DNA from: Varanus komodoensis
Taxonomy: Eukaryota > Chordata > Lepidosauria > Squamata > Varanidae
Direction: 5' to 3'
Length of the DNA: 64,000 bases
NCBI RefSeq assembly: GCF_004798865.1
Contig: NW_025336481.1
Coordinates: 18,824,438 to 18,888,437 of the forward strand
This document shows, in pieces, positions 11,508-23,900 of this stretch. The translations under genes were made by a program, and so were the position numbers. Below the pieces are notes generated by a model, which saw only the letters and a program-made list of their open reading frames with translations, did not search any database and was not told where the DNA came from. The stretch's first letter is position 1. Every line of letters begins with the position of its first letter.

Positions 11508-12460
11508 CAGTGGTGGTGAGCTTATGCCACGCGTGCCACAGCGGGCCTGCAGAGCCCTCTCTGTCAGTGTGTGAGTCAAGTTGCCCCCAACATCATCCCA
11601 GCAACTGAGCATCAGGTAACAGCACATATAAGGGCCATGAGCATGCTCGCAAAGGAGTAGTGGCGCCAGGTGATGACATCACGAGCCACGACTCATTAGC
11701 TGAGACTTTGCATTGCTGGACACTGTGCTGGCTGTGAGTTGTTTTTTCTAAACTAAAACCTCAGTTTTCAGGTTTTATTGCAGTGTTGGCACTTTGCGAT
11801 AAATAAGTGGGTTTTGGGTTGCAGTTTGGGCAATCAGTCTCTAAAAGGGTTTAGAGTGGGCAGAAATGATGAGCTGTGCAGAAAAAACTACTCAAGAAAG
11901 GCTTTTGCAAAATCGCCCTCTTTTCAATCAAACTTTTGCCCTCTATTAGGGTTAGGGGTGTGCACCAGGGTAGGGTTAGGGTTGCAAAAACGAGGAGTCC
12001 TGGCATGATTTTGATGGTTGCAATGTGTTTAGAATGGGCAGAAATGATGAGCTGTGCAGAAAAAGCTACTCAAGGAAGGCTTTTTCAAAATCACCACTTT
12101 CAATGGTATTTTACCCCTATATTAGGGCTAGGGGTGTGCACCAGGGTAGGGTTAGGTCAGTGATGGTGAACCTATGGCATACATGCCACAGGGGGCACGC
12201 AGAGCCCTCTCTGTCAACATGTGAGCCAAGTCGCCCCAGCATCGCCCCAGCAGCCGAGCACTGGATAACAGCACACATAGGGGCCACGCACATGCTCAGA
12301 AAGACATAGCTGTGCCAGGCGATGATGTCATGAGCCGCAACACATTAGCTGCAACTTGTCTGAACTTTTGCATGGCCAGTTATATATATGGCTGTAAGGT
12401 TTTTTTTCTAAACTAAAACCTCAGTTTGGGCACTCGGTTTTAAAAGGATCGCCATCACTG
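11508..12460. mobile_element. Tandem hAT MITE composite with 8-bp target duplications
   Basis: Flanked by the perfect 8-bp duplication CCCTAGCC (11500-11507 and 12461-12468). The left end begins CAGTGGTGGTGAGC and the right end finishes GGATCGCCATCACTG, i.e. hAT-type inverted ends. Inside are a first MITE copy (11508 to about 11825), two copies of a different unit beginning GGGCAGAAATGATGAGC (about 11838-11985 and 12036-12156), each ending in TAGGG/GGTTAGGG-like DNA, and a second complete MITE copy (12158-12460). No transposase is present, so it would depend on one supplied in trans. Confidence 0.85.
11945..12157. repeat. Telomere-like TTAGGG motifs inside hAT composite
   Basis: ATTAGGGTTAGGGG and AGGGTAGGGTTAGGGTT at 11947-11986, and related ATTAGGGCTAGGGG and GGGTAGGGTTAGG at 12121-12156. 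These are short degenerate interstitial telomere-like stretches embedded in the repeated internal unit, not a true telomere. Confidence 0.7.
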
Positions 12461-12469
12461 CCCTAGCCC

Positions 12470-13885
12470 CTCTTTCCCACTTGTTATTTAATTTTATCTT
12501 CTGCTGTCTTGTTTTTTCTGACTGAAAACAAGGACTGGATATTCAATAATTCTTCAGAAGCCTAAGACTGTATCAGGAACACCTCTTAATCATTTAGAGA
12601 CCCCTTTTCTTCCTTATAGCTAGGTACCACCCAGTTCTCTTTCTCTTTCTTTTCTAACCACTAACTTTTTGTTGATCATCATTTCCCTTCAAATGTGCCT
12701 TTTTTAGTATCAGTAGTCATTAATTAATAATAATATTGCTACTACTCTGGGTATGGAACCATTGTAATCAATAACTGATTGAGAAATATATTATTGGAGA
12801 CCGGGTGTTTAGCTTATAAACAGTCCAATCATTCAAAGCATGCTGGCTGGGGAATGCTGGGAATTCTAGAAGGGGGGGGGGTTCAGTCTAAATGTGCATA
12901 GGATCGTGCCCTAAATATTTATTTGGTAACACTGGGGACAGTACCCCAAATGGAGATATATGGGAGCAATTGATGTATATGATTTAGCACAAGGTTGGGG
13001 AGGGAGGGGAGAGAAGGTAGATACCTAGAGGCTCAGCACTTCATCTTCCACCTTTGACCAATCTGGCAGGAGTTTTTAGGAGCGGAAGTTCAAAACATCT
13101 GGAAAACTACTTTCTGGCTGCCCCTGATTTAATAGGTTTCAGTGGAACTTTGTTAAATCCAGGTTACACTGACCTTGGCTATAGCCCACTGTTCTGCAAC
13201 TTAGTACCCTGCAGAGGTTTGAGATTTCAACTTTTCTCATCTGCAGCCAACATGGTCAAAGGTCAAGAATGGTGGAAATTGTAGTTCAAAAGACATGGAG
13301 GTTACCATGATGGGGAAGGCAACTGTAGCCCAATATTTGCAAGGAGAAGGATGGAGAGTATTTATACAGGAGGCCCTCACATCCCAACCACTTATCATGA
13401 GACAGACCCAGAGTAGGACCCATCCAGACACAGCTTTTACAAACAGTCCATTAACCATCTGTGGAAGTATGGAATGAATAGCCTTCCAGTATGTTGCTCA
13501 GCTTTGAAGGATATCTTTATCTCTGTGGCATAGCTGGAATTGTCTGAATTTTGTTGACAAATTCTGTTCACCATCAGGAGTGAACTAAGCCAGGAATATG
13601 AAATATTTTTGCATGTCTTGAACCAGACTGGGCTTTTGTCCATGATATTTCATCTCATGTACAATTTTAGGCCATAGGGACAATCCAGTAGATCAGTTTT
13701 CTATTTTAGCTGACACATTAAAAGGAAAACAACCCGGAAAGGCAAATAAGCAGCCAACATTGCAAATTTCGCTTGAGGTAGTATAAGAGTAAGGATGAAC
13801 TGTAATAGCACAATGGCTTCCAAAACAATAAGGCTGAAGAGAATTATTTACTGTATTTGTAACTTCTTTTACTTCCAAAGAGCTA
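12470..13885. other. Non-coding DNA with MITE fragments
   Basis: Fragments of the palindromic 'gggaattgtagtccaaa' MITE lie at 12838-12880 and 13240-13300. The rest shows no gene or recognisable element; a G run lies near 12873. Confidence 0.4.
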
Positions 13886-13887
13886 CA

Positions 13888-14042
13888 TTGTTCTCCTTCC
13901 TTTTACCCATAGGACAACCTTGTGAGGCGGTTTAGGCAGAGATATAATAACTTCTCCACGATTACCCAGCAAGCATCATTGCTAGGTGAGGATTTGAATC
14001 TTAGCCTCCTCATCCACTACCACACTGGTTTTTATACTGATC
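13888..14042 (-). mobile_element. CORE-SINE (MIR-like), reverse orientation
   Basis: Read on the minus strand: CCAGTGTGGTAGTGG (A-box side), GATTCAAATCC (B box), then the CORE region and ...CACAAGGTTGTCC. This is the same family as the copies near 45.1, 46.4, 58.7 and 59.8 kb. Confidence 0.65.
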
Positions 14043-14786
14043 AGTTAATGAGTGTTGATAAGTTCTTGCCATGTTTGGCTTTCTGTGTCAGATGTAATTC
14101 ATCAGCTATAGCTGAATGGGAATATTTGTAGTTGCCATGTTTTTATACTCCAGCCCTACAGTTTTTACAGATGCACAGTCTCCTCTACTATTGGAAATAT
14201 TTATTGAGGCTATTCAGTCATATTGACCCACAAGCCATGTTTATAAATACTTATCAGTGAACAAACAAGACACACTGGGCCTCAAGCAGGAATAGAATGG
14301 GGAACTGGAATGTCCTATTTTGCCTAATCAATGGATTATTGTTCCATTAATGTCTGCATCTGAAGCATTGATGGATCTTGGATTATGTCTTATTTAGCAA
14401 ACACTCTGGTAGTTGTTGGTTGCCATTAAATGTTTCTTTAATAAGGGTTTATCTAATTTGGATAACTGTTGGAGGTATAATACTGTCAATACTTTGCTTA
14501 ATTATAGGTTTTGGGAATGTCCAGTAGTTGTCTTTTTGGGGAGGAGGTTATAATATGGATAAACTGTATTGGAACATTCTTTAGGATTTACTGATGCATA
14601 TTTTTCTTTAAACTGCCTACCTCCTTCCTGGGAGTTAATGCAACATCTTGGATTCTCTGCACCCTGTTGAGAACTAAAAGCCTGATATCACAACATTGGA
14701 AGGATAAATGCTCAGCTTCTATATTGCAAAGGACTGAGGATCCAAAGATGCTTTCAACATTTAAACAGGTGGTATATAGACACCAA

Positions 14787-15122
14787 GGGATGCAGGTGGC
14801 GCAGTGGTTTAAAATGCTGTCCTGCTGTGCTGGTTGATCGAAAGGTCGCCAGTTCAAATCTGCACAATGGGGTGAGCTCCCGTTACTCTGTCCTAGCTCC
14901 TGCCAACCTTGCAGTTTGAAAGCATGCAAATGCAAGTAGATAAAAAGGTACCACTTTGGTGGGAAGTTAACAGCATTCCATGTGATTAGTCATGCCGGCC
15001 ACATGACCATGGAGACTGTCTGGGGACAGCCGCTGGCTCCTTCAGCTAGGAAACGGAGATGAGCACCGCCCCCTAGAGTCAGACATGACTGGAGTGTAAT
15101 GTCAAGGGGAAATCTTTACCTT
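14787..15122 (+). mobile_element. Sauria SINE, full length with 13-bp target duplication
   Basis: The head GGGATGCAGGTGGCGCAGTGG has the tRNA A box, GGTCGCCAGTTCAAATC carries the B box, and the body and tail end ATCTTTACCTT. TATATAGACACCA occurs at 14773-14785 and again at 15123-15135, an exact 13-bp target-site duplication. The intact duplication points to a fairly recent insertion. Confidence 0.95.
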
Positions 15123-15139
15123 TATATAGACACCATTCA

Positions 15140-15750
15140 CAAATGGACACATGAGGCTATTTCATCTGCCTTTGTTGAAGCTTGTGCTTATTTTTCCCAT
15201 GAAGCTGTATTTTCACACATGCACTTCATACCCATTAATTGAATCTGATACATTCCAATCTATGTAGTTCTATTTCTTCTTTTCTTAAAAATACACACAC
15301 CTTTTAAAATGAGAAAATTACTGTTTAAGATACAGTAATTTAACATATTGAAATCAATAAGCCTAAGCATGCTTGTGGTTAATATGCACAGCTATGGAAA
15401 ATTAGTTCAGCACTGAGGTGGTTTAAGATGGGTTTAGAATGATTATTCCAGTTCTGGTTCATTGTTGCAATATAGACAACTAATGCAAGTAGGAATGATT
15501 AAAAAATATATGAAGTTTAGGCATGACAGTGCATCAGTCCACACACATTGTACTTTCTTCTTGTAATAGAGCTTTGTGCATCAACATATTTTTGGCACAT
15601 CCATGGGAGAAACTAGGTTGTTCCCCTTTTTGATCTCAGTGTGGCATTGGCAGCATGCAGCGCACCATCCACCTCCCCCCCTGCCCCCTTTAAGCTGCAA
15701 CTGTCCTATAGAGGTTAAAAAACTTGGCTTATAAAAAACAAATGTTGAAA
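15140..15750. other. Non-coding AT-rich DNA
   Basis: No gene or repeat family recognised. Confidence 0.4.
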
Positions 15751-15759
15751 ACCATGAAC

Positions 15760-15937
15760 CAGGGCTGTCTGAACAGCATCATGGGCCCCGGGCAAAGCAG
15801 TGTACTGGGGCCCCTACGACAACTACAACTACTGTCGATTTTGGAAGTTTTCCAATTTTCCAAGAGTTAACATACACAGATTTAGTATGGGGCCCACGGG
15901 CAAGTGCCCATCAGGCCCACGTGTTAAGGCGGTCCTG
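15760..15937. mobile_element. Small hAT-type MITE
   Basis: Ends CAGGGCTGTCTGA and AAGGCGGTCCTG are imperfect inverted repeats (CAGGRC-GYCTT). It is flanked by CCATGAAC and CCATGGAC, an 8-bp duplication with one difference. It is 178 bp with no coding capacity, and GGGGCCC-rich blocks lie inside each end. Confidence 0.75.
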
Positions 15938-15989
15938 CCATGGACTGCACAAATGGTAAGTAATGGCAACTTATGGGGATAACACAGTT

Positions 15990-16125
15990 ACGGATATAGA
16001 AACATAGAAACATAGTGAATCAGAAGGGGTCTCTTGGGCCATCTACCTAGTTTGACCTCCCGCTCCAGCCGGCTCCACTCATTTAATACCCATATCCGCA
16101 GGATGTAAACATGAGAAAAAGGGAG
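15990..16125 (-). mobile_element. CR1-like LINE 3' fragment
   Basis: GAAACATAGAAACATAG followed by AGAAGGGGTCTCTTGGGCCATCTACCTAG-like sequence matches the reversed 3' end of CR1 elements, whose tail is an ATTCTATG-type repeat. It is heavily 5'-truncated. Confidence 0.55.
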
Positions 16126-16129
16126 CATG

Positions 16130-16980
16130 ATATTTTAATGTTTTATTTGTGGTATGATTAAGGTGAAGTGATGAATTTTCAAAGGATATTAGATATGGAA
16201 TAGCCGTAAACAGTTCCTGATAGTGAGATAGTATGGGCTGCAGAATAATTTGAAAATTGACTCAGCATGAAAAGGTTTTGCAGGAGGTTTGTGCATCCCC
16301 TTTCAGCAGAGCATAGGAATGCCAATATTTTCTTTGGATGGGGGTGGCAGTTCTTTTCAGCAGCTTGAATGCAGAAATTAAGCAGTTACAGCTATCCTTG
16401 ACATGGAAATAGTGATAGGGAAATTTCTGTGCTAAGTTGCTATTAAAGGGGCAAAAACAGTGTGAGAGAAAATGTAGGCAATTCTAATGGGATACAATAA
16501 TATGAAGACAAACATGAGTTCATCAGCAGGCAGGTGTAGCTGGAATAAATTGACAACAGCTAACAGCTTCTATTTATACTGTTGGATTTAAAATGTACAC
16601 ATAAAACTGAGTTTGTCTATCTTTTTTTATGTAGCACTCCACAAGAAAATGTGACATAACTCCCAGAATGTTTAGCCACTATACCCGAAATCTGTATAAT
16701 GAACTTTCATTGATCTTTCCTCAATTCATCTATGGTAAATAGTGTGGGTTAAGCGTGAAACGACTGCTCCGCAGCTGATGACTGTTGGCTGATAAACAGA
16801 CTGCTCATTTGCATTCTATCTGATATGGACATAAAGGAAGGATGTTGCTGATAAAGTAGAAGTTGGCAACAGGATTCTTTTTACCTTGGTAAAATATGCA
16901 AGATGGGCACTGGGGTATTTTCAAGAACTATGAGACCGTGTAGCCTATCTGACTTTTCCAAAAGGGACAGAGAGTCATAT
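16130..16980. other. Non-coding DNA
   Basis: No element recognised. AT-rich with scattered short frames. Confidence 0.4.
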
Positions 16981-16984
16981 TCAG

Positions 16985-17095
16985 TGGGATACATGTACTA
17001 TAGTCCCTGTCTATGCTTACTTGGAAGTAACTCGTATTACGTTTGGTGGGCCAGACTCATAGGCTGGAGTGCACAGGAGTGCAACTGTACTGAAT
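16985..17095. repeat. Short palindromic squamate repeat
   Basis: CTATGCTTACTTGGAAGTAA ... AGTGCACAGGAGTGCAACTG matches the 'atgcttacttggaagtaagtccca ... cataggattgcaac' repeat by pattern. Degraded in its right half. Confidence 0.45.
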
Positions 17096-17344
17096 CATTG
17101 TCCATTGGTTCTTTGTTGCAGAACTGCAGCAGTTAATCTGTCTCTGCTTTGTTACCGATTAATAAATAATGCTGACCTAGAGGATAGTATGATTAGTGTC
17201 TATTTATATTTATTTAAAATGAATTTGGGCTTTTAAGGGTGGAACTCTCACTCATGTGATGGTCCTCTCATTAAAGTTTGTTTATATTTACCTATTTAAA
17301 ATGATTTTAGGCTGCTTTGAAGAACATACCCACTCTCTCAAGGT

Positions 17345-17420
17345 GGTGGTTCTCTCCAGAAGAATAGTACTCCCAGGAGAGTCTCTCCCAGGAGAGAGAA
17401 TAGTACTCCTGAGGAGGGCA
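17345..17420. repeat. Short tandem/palindromic duplication
   Basis: AGAATAGTACTCC occurs twice about 38 bases apart, separated by two CTCCCAGGAGAG blocks that are themselves near-palindromes. It is a small local duplication of unknown role. Confidence 0.6.
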
Positions 17421-17424
17421 TGGG

Positions 17425-20400
17425 AAAGCTCTGGAACACAAAGGCTATCAGTCCAGACCACAAATCTCTCCTACCAGAGAGCTGATAGGAGCTGCAGTCC
17501 AATCACAACTGGACAGCCACAGGTTTCCTGGCTAAAAGCCCTCCCATGAGAATCTTACAGACCCTGAAGGGGCACATTCCTAACATCACTGTGGATTTCC
17601 AAACAGAGGAATCTGTGGTTTTCCTATCCTGAGAGCCATCATGGAGCATTTATGGGTATGCTCTGCTCCAAGAACTGCTACGCACCACAGCACTGACTTG
17701 ATGTATGCAAATGTGAATGCTAACTGTACTATGTGTGGTCTTACATAATGCTGGTTAATATTAGCATTAACCAAAGGATGAGGAACAATCATGCTTCACG
17801 TTGCAAAAGCGTGATCTGTGATCACATCAGGACTGATTATTGCAAGGTAGAAGCTAATTCTTTGTTTGTTCATTGAAGCAATTGGGAGGTTCTTTCAGAA
17901 GCCAGTTCTCCACAGTCTCACAAATCCCTCACCTAGGATCCTACCCAAGCCTGGCTTTCACCCTATTACTCTTGTTTACCTTCTGCTGGACCCTCTCCCT
18001 GAAAGTCATTATCACCCTCAGCTGAAGCTCAGGATGCTAGGCATCACTTATACAATAAAAACAGACATGGGGATATTTGAAGCAATTAATTTCCCCTATA
18101 ATTTCCAGTTGTGAGGACCATGTCATGTGAGTGCACAGAAAATGAGAAGACCTAGCTGAATGAGAAATGCAGATTTTTAATAGAAAAATGTACATGGTAG
18201 GATTTTGCTCACTCTGCAGTTCTTCCAGTTCCTAGAGAAGGATGACAAAATAAAGAGATGAGGAGACACTCTGTGGAAACTTGGGATAAACCTTCCTTCT
18301 CATGTTCTCCTATCAAACAGAAATTTCTGTTTCATAGCACAGAGGTTGAAAGCCGATTTCAGCCTGAGAACCAAATTCCATTTGGAGAAGCTCTCGGGAG
18401 CGCACTCCTGTGACAGGCAGGACCAAAGGCAGAGTGGGTGGGGGAGGGGGGTTTAATGCTCCAGTAACTCAACCTTAATTTCTTGCAGGTATTTTGAGCT
18501 TTTGGAATGGGAGAAAAATTGCACAAAAGTTGGGAAGCCACTCAGCAATTAGAAGTTTAGAGAAAGGGGTTGGAGAACCAGAGGAGGGGGGTGACTAGTA
18601 TCCCAGGAGGGTAGCATTCCTTCCCCTTAAGAACACCTCCTCAAGAAGAGACTGACTTATATAGGTTTTGGTAATTCTCTTCTGCAACAATGAACCAGAA
18701 GCAGTGACTTAGAAAGAAGCCAGATTCACACTTGACAAAGAGACAAGACCCTTAAGGATGAACGGACCCTCTGCCTGGAATGACTCAAACTCCATTCAGG
18801 AAATAGTGAAACCAAACAGCTTCCAAGAAAGGCTACCATGGAAGCAGAGAGCAGTTTTTCCCTATGCCAAATTTTAATCCATATTCCCTAAGTAGGTGTA
18901 CCTGGGGGCTTGGGTGGAATCCAGGCTATTTCAGTTTTAAAAGCCCACAAGCACACTAAAGAACTTGCCGGAAAACAACTTCTTTTCCAGTTTCTGAGTC
19001 TTTACACCTGCTCTGGCCTGACACTTACGGGTGACCTTGGACTGCTTTAACTATGTTTCGCAAAACTCTGGCTGGATACTGCATGCCCAGTTCTTTCTGG
19101 ACTATCTGACCATACTTCAGCTTTGCTCCTAACTTTAGCCCCAGTGACCAAATGGCCTCAAGAGTGTCTTTGATAAATTGTTTTGCAGTAATATTATTTT
19201 TATTGGCAACTCTGTTGCCTGGTTTCCTGGTTGGTTGGCAACCCAGTCAAAATGAGACAGGGGGCTAGATTTGGCCCCTGGACCTGAGATTTCCAGTCCC
19301 AGCTTTATTAGCTTCCCTGCACACCAAACTTTGGCAGTGCTCTTGCAAGAGAGGTCTCACACATTGCGATTCTCTCAGGCATGGTGCCACAAAAGGCACA
19401 GAGATAGTGCTGGCAACTTTACTTGCTACACAAACCAAACCAAACCAAACAAAACCAAAACAAAAACCCAAAACAAAACAAACAAATAAACCAAAAAACC
19501 TACCACCAACTGGCATGTGTGGACAGCCGTGGTTAGCACAAGTCCCATGAAATGGGTGGTTTAGCTTTGCGTAATTGCAGGCGGATGCTTACTCTGCATG
19601 GAGCATGGCTTCTTTGGTTGCCTACTTTGGGTAAGAGGTTCAAAATGTGAGAGGACGGAAATGGTGGGTTAGAAAGAAGCATTTCAGGAAAGAAAGGGCC
19701 TATGCAAAAGGGAGAGAGCCACAATGGGGATGGCTGGTGTTGGGAAGGCAAGGGCAAGATCACACTTCAATGAGCAGAATTAATTCCTCGTCCATTCTAG
19801 TAAAAGCATAAAGTGGGAGAATTATCTTTCAAATATATTTAGCAACACCTGCCATTTTATCCTCTGACATTTTCCACATCACTGCAAGAGGCATTTTTCT
19901 CATTTCAGCCCTCTCCCGATTCTTTTACCTCGGGGGAATGAGGCGACACAACCGGCTGCAGTGAACTCATCCTAATACAGCTCCCTCCTGCTTGGTTCTG
20001 CCTCCATCTCCTCTCTCCCTGGAACAGACACACACTCTTTTGCTATTGAATAGAAGACTCAATAAATGTAGAAGTCTATGCATGCATGTGGCATCTAAAA
20101 CCTGCAGATTCAATTCACTGGGTTGTGCAGATTCCACATGTTTGTATGCATTTATTTCTGTTGAATAATTAAGAGTCATTTAACTCAACAACACTGGGTT
20201 TCTTTTGACACACACAGCTGTGTGTATACTAGATTAGATTTTGTGCATTCATTCTTGATTCTTGTTTGGAAAAGAGGGTCCATGAGTCAGCTGCAGAGGA
20301 CAGGCATGTGGGTCTCAGTCTGGCATCCATATAAAAACCCCCAAACAAATCTTTCAAGGGACAAGGTTTCAAAAATCATCAGCCTCATATATGAACTTGG

Positions 20401-20455
20401 GAAGATTCTGCAGTCTCTGGAAAGAATAGATGGAATAGCAGTTATCTGATAACTG
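17425..20455. other. Non-coding DNA with MITE fragment and simple repeat
   Basis: A palindromic MITE remnant (GAGCTGCAGTCCAATCACA) lies near 17485-17520. A (CCAAA)n simple repeat lies at 19431-19502. A G run lies near 18440. Nothing gene-like is recognised. Confidence 0.4.
19431..19502. repeat. (CCAAA)n simple repeat
   Basis: Irregular repeats of CCAAA/CAAAA over about 70 bases. The open frames across it on both strands are products of the repeat. Confidence 0.85.
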
Positions 20456-20463
20456 GTTTAAGA

Positions 20464-20960
20464 CAGTGGTGCAAAACTTTGGGCACAAGGTCCAACTTTG
20501 CCCTCCTGGGGTAACAGTCCAGCTTTCAGGATCCCCTCCATAGCCATGCCCCTTCCTTGGACCTCACCCCCTTCCCCCAGCCACAGAGTCTTTGGTGGTT
20601 TCTTGGCTTTGGCGTAGCAGCTGTTTCTCCATTCTGAAAGGCTGTGATGCCTTTCCTACAGCTGAATAGCTCAGCCACAACATGCTGGGATGTGGGGCAT
20701 TTAGGCCCTGCCCCCACTTGCTGTCAGCTGTGCCCATCACTGACACCCACCCCACAAGAGCCTCCCCAGAATGGGATTCCACCCTTGGTTCAACACTGCT
20801 GGTACCCAGCAACTCTCCACACATGTCACACCGTGGTGTCGAGAGAAAGTGATGTACCTCCACTTCTCCTTCACAGCTCTTTCCCCCTCCCATTCCCACT
20901 TCATCACCGAGAAGTTGCATTTTATTTTCTTGTAATTGGAAGTCATGCAACTCAAACATG
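20464..20960. repeat. Unclassified dispersed repeat, possibly hAT-derived
   Basis: Begins ACAGTGGTGCAAAACTTTGG and continues through a C-rich stretch containing CTCACCCCCTTCCCCC. A related phrase (GGGGGCAAGTTTGACTCTC) occurs at 26820. No right terminus or target duplication was found. The 141-codon minus frame here is not gene-like. Confidence 0.25.
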
Positions 20961-20964
20961 TAAT

Positions 20965-23900
20965 TGAGATTGTGCAGACCTATAAACATGCTCTAAGGAC
21001 ATGCCAGGCAGGGCTGGGCTGCTGGAGCTCTGTGTGGCTGCAACCAAATTCAGATTTCTCTGTTACAGGGCCCCAGATGGGCACCTGACAGAGGGCAAGC
21101 TCCTACTTTTTATACCAGTTCCAGTGACCAATCTGGAGAGACAGAATGCCCCCATTTCCTTCTGTACTGAAAAAAGACCCCAGAGCATGGATATTCCAAG
21201 TTGCAGTTGTTTATGAAGCTAGAGCTCAGTCCAGATGCTAACGTCATATTTAAAGGCACCATATCAGTATTGTGTATGTGGGAAGCCACTCCCCCGCACC
21301 CACTCCTTAAGATGTTTGCCAGGACACCAGAGGGAGAGGTTACTTGATGTATGTATGATCTTAGAGGAGCTCATGGCCATATTCTCTAGTCATCTGTTGC
21401 TTTTACTCTTGACAAATCCATAGGGTTTAGAATTCAGTGAACTGTCAAAACTCTCTTCCTCCATGAAAAAGGGGGTCCCTTATGCACCTTTTTAAGTACC
21501 TAGAGTCTCAGGAAAGAGTATAATACTGTCAGGATGAAAAAAGATGAAAATCTTGCAATTAAAGGGATCTAAACCATACCACCCCTTTTCATGAGCAAAG
21601 ATTGCTCACACTTTTGACAGCTTGCCTTTTTACATCTGTCAAGAGAAACCAAAGAAGGAAAATAATCTTTTTAGAACCTCTTTGGGTGAATGTTCAGAGT
21701 GGGTACCTGCTACTCTTTGGCAGCAGGCATCCCCTAAGAATTGCCCCAGCCAAGGTTTCAAATTCCCACACTAGTGCAACTGTGAACCTCCACCCCTGTG
21801 CCAGTATGGCTAAATTTCTTTCTTTCCTTCTAAAAAAGCAATCTGTGCTCACAACAAAGAGGAAAAAAGGCTGACAGCTCCTCCAAGGTGCTGTTCGAGC
21901 ACTTTGAAGGGGCTGCCAGTGGCTATCAAAAGGGATGGTAAAGGCCAGCTTCCAGGCCAACCATTGCCCCCACTGAGTTCCTGATTTAGGTTGGTCACCC
22001 CCAAAGGCTCTCATTTAAAAACTACAATGCCAGTGAAGCCACACATACTGGGGTGGGCTGGATCTAAACCTAGCAATGCCTTGAGTAGAACCACTGATTT
22101 CATGGAGGCATCCTACTTCCTTGTCCCTTTGATTTTAACAGGTCTACTCTAAACATGACTAATTTTGGATCAAGCCCAGTATTTTAGGCCCTGAGTTTCA
22201 GAGTCTTCATTAGCAGACCCTGAAATTCCTTCTTGTATAAAGAGGAGCTTTTATCCCAAGGTGTCAGTTTCTGGACCTTGATTGTGTACTCAGCACAGAT
22301 CACAGATCCCATGATCTTCCAACCCCTCTCAACATGAAGTTCACATAACAAAATCTATAGTTTCAGAAAGAGCTGGAAGAATCTCATGGCCACTTAATAT
22401 GTATGGACCAAGAAGGCTGGGAGAAAGCTCATGGTTCCTTACCATCTCGCCTGCCCCAGCAGAATGGAGCTGCTGAGAGGGTCTTAAATTCCCATAATTG
22501 CTTTTTAAAGATTAATCTTTCTACAGTGGTTAGCAGCTGCTTGAGTGATATAATTAACCTGCAAATTAACTCACAAAGCCTATTGCTCTAAATGTGTTGT
22601 TGCATGGTGCACTGTGTCACACATCTCATATTTCACATTTAGCACCCGAGTTGTTTCCCCACCTCTGCCATCACCAGGATGTCTCACAGACGAAAAGAAG
22701 AGGAAAGAGAGCAAGCCCAGTGAAGAAAATAGCTTCAGTCACTTGGCTTTACACCAGAACCCAGATATCAAATGATGAAAATTCTCAGAGCAATGGTCTG
22801 ATAAGCTTAATAATACCAGTATTATTATACTGCAAATGACATCAGTATAATCAGTACACATTACTAATATCAGTAATATATGAACATGTTATTTTTTCAG
22901 ATACATCCTAAAGTATTGGAGAATTTCTTCCCTCTCCTGGATAATATTATGCAATATGGTCTACCTAATTTTGCCATCCTAGAATAGGGTGGAAAATCTG
23001 GGGTTCCATGGTGGATCCAGTTGTAATTACCACTCTAATTTCAGTCCTATTTAGAAGTTCACACCCTACATGACTAGGGTGAGGGGGAAAGGAGGGATGG
23101 CACAGTGGACCCCACTGCAGTTGCATCTACAGCATCTGTTCCTGCAATTCTCCATGAGTTGGAAGTCTTCTCTACTTGTGTAGGTTCCATGAACAACTCA
23201 AGAACCCTGATTTTCCAGGGTTCTCAACTGAGTGTGGTAGGGTCAACTTCCTGCTGAAGAAGCCCCTGAAGAGTGGAGGGGAGTGATGGGCAATGAAGTC
23301 ATGATGGAGGGTCCTTGGCCCACAGACCTGAATCAACTGTATGGAATTGAACTTCTGAATACAGCTATTAATATTATTTTCCTGTTACTGAAGGAAGGAA
23401 TGGACTTAGCCCCTACTCCCTCCAATCCTCTTCTCTTGGTTCACTATTTCCTTCATGTTGAATTTCATTCCACCTTAAATGAGAAATAATTTTCTGAGAA
23501 TTTTCTCTTTTGTACACACCCAGACTACTGGAGATTTTCACTCCATCTCCAAGAATATTTGGCAACTCACACCCTTCAACACAACATCCAAATACATTGT
23601 GGATTTATTGGAGAGCCCTTTCTCATTCAGCCTCAAATGCTTAGGTTACCCTCAGCCTCTCACTGTTGGTGTTTCTGTGTGCTGTCCTGCATTATACAGC
23701 TGAAAGGAATATTGCAAGGGTTCAGAGTCTGACAGGGTCTTGACTTCAGTCATCTAAGTGCTCTATGTGGTACTTGAACTGTGATTATTTAGCCAGCATT
23801 CAAATAATAGGTGAGTGCTTGATGGATAGTTTCCATCAACATTCATGAAGAGCTTTTTGGAGAGTGGGTATGCAGTTTCTGATGCTCACAGATGATGCCC

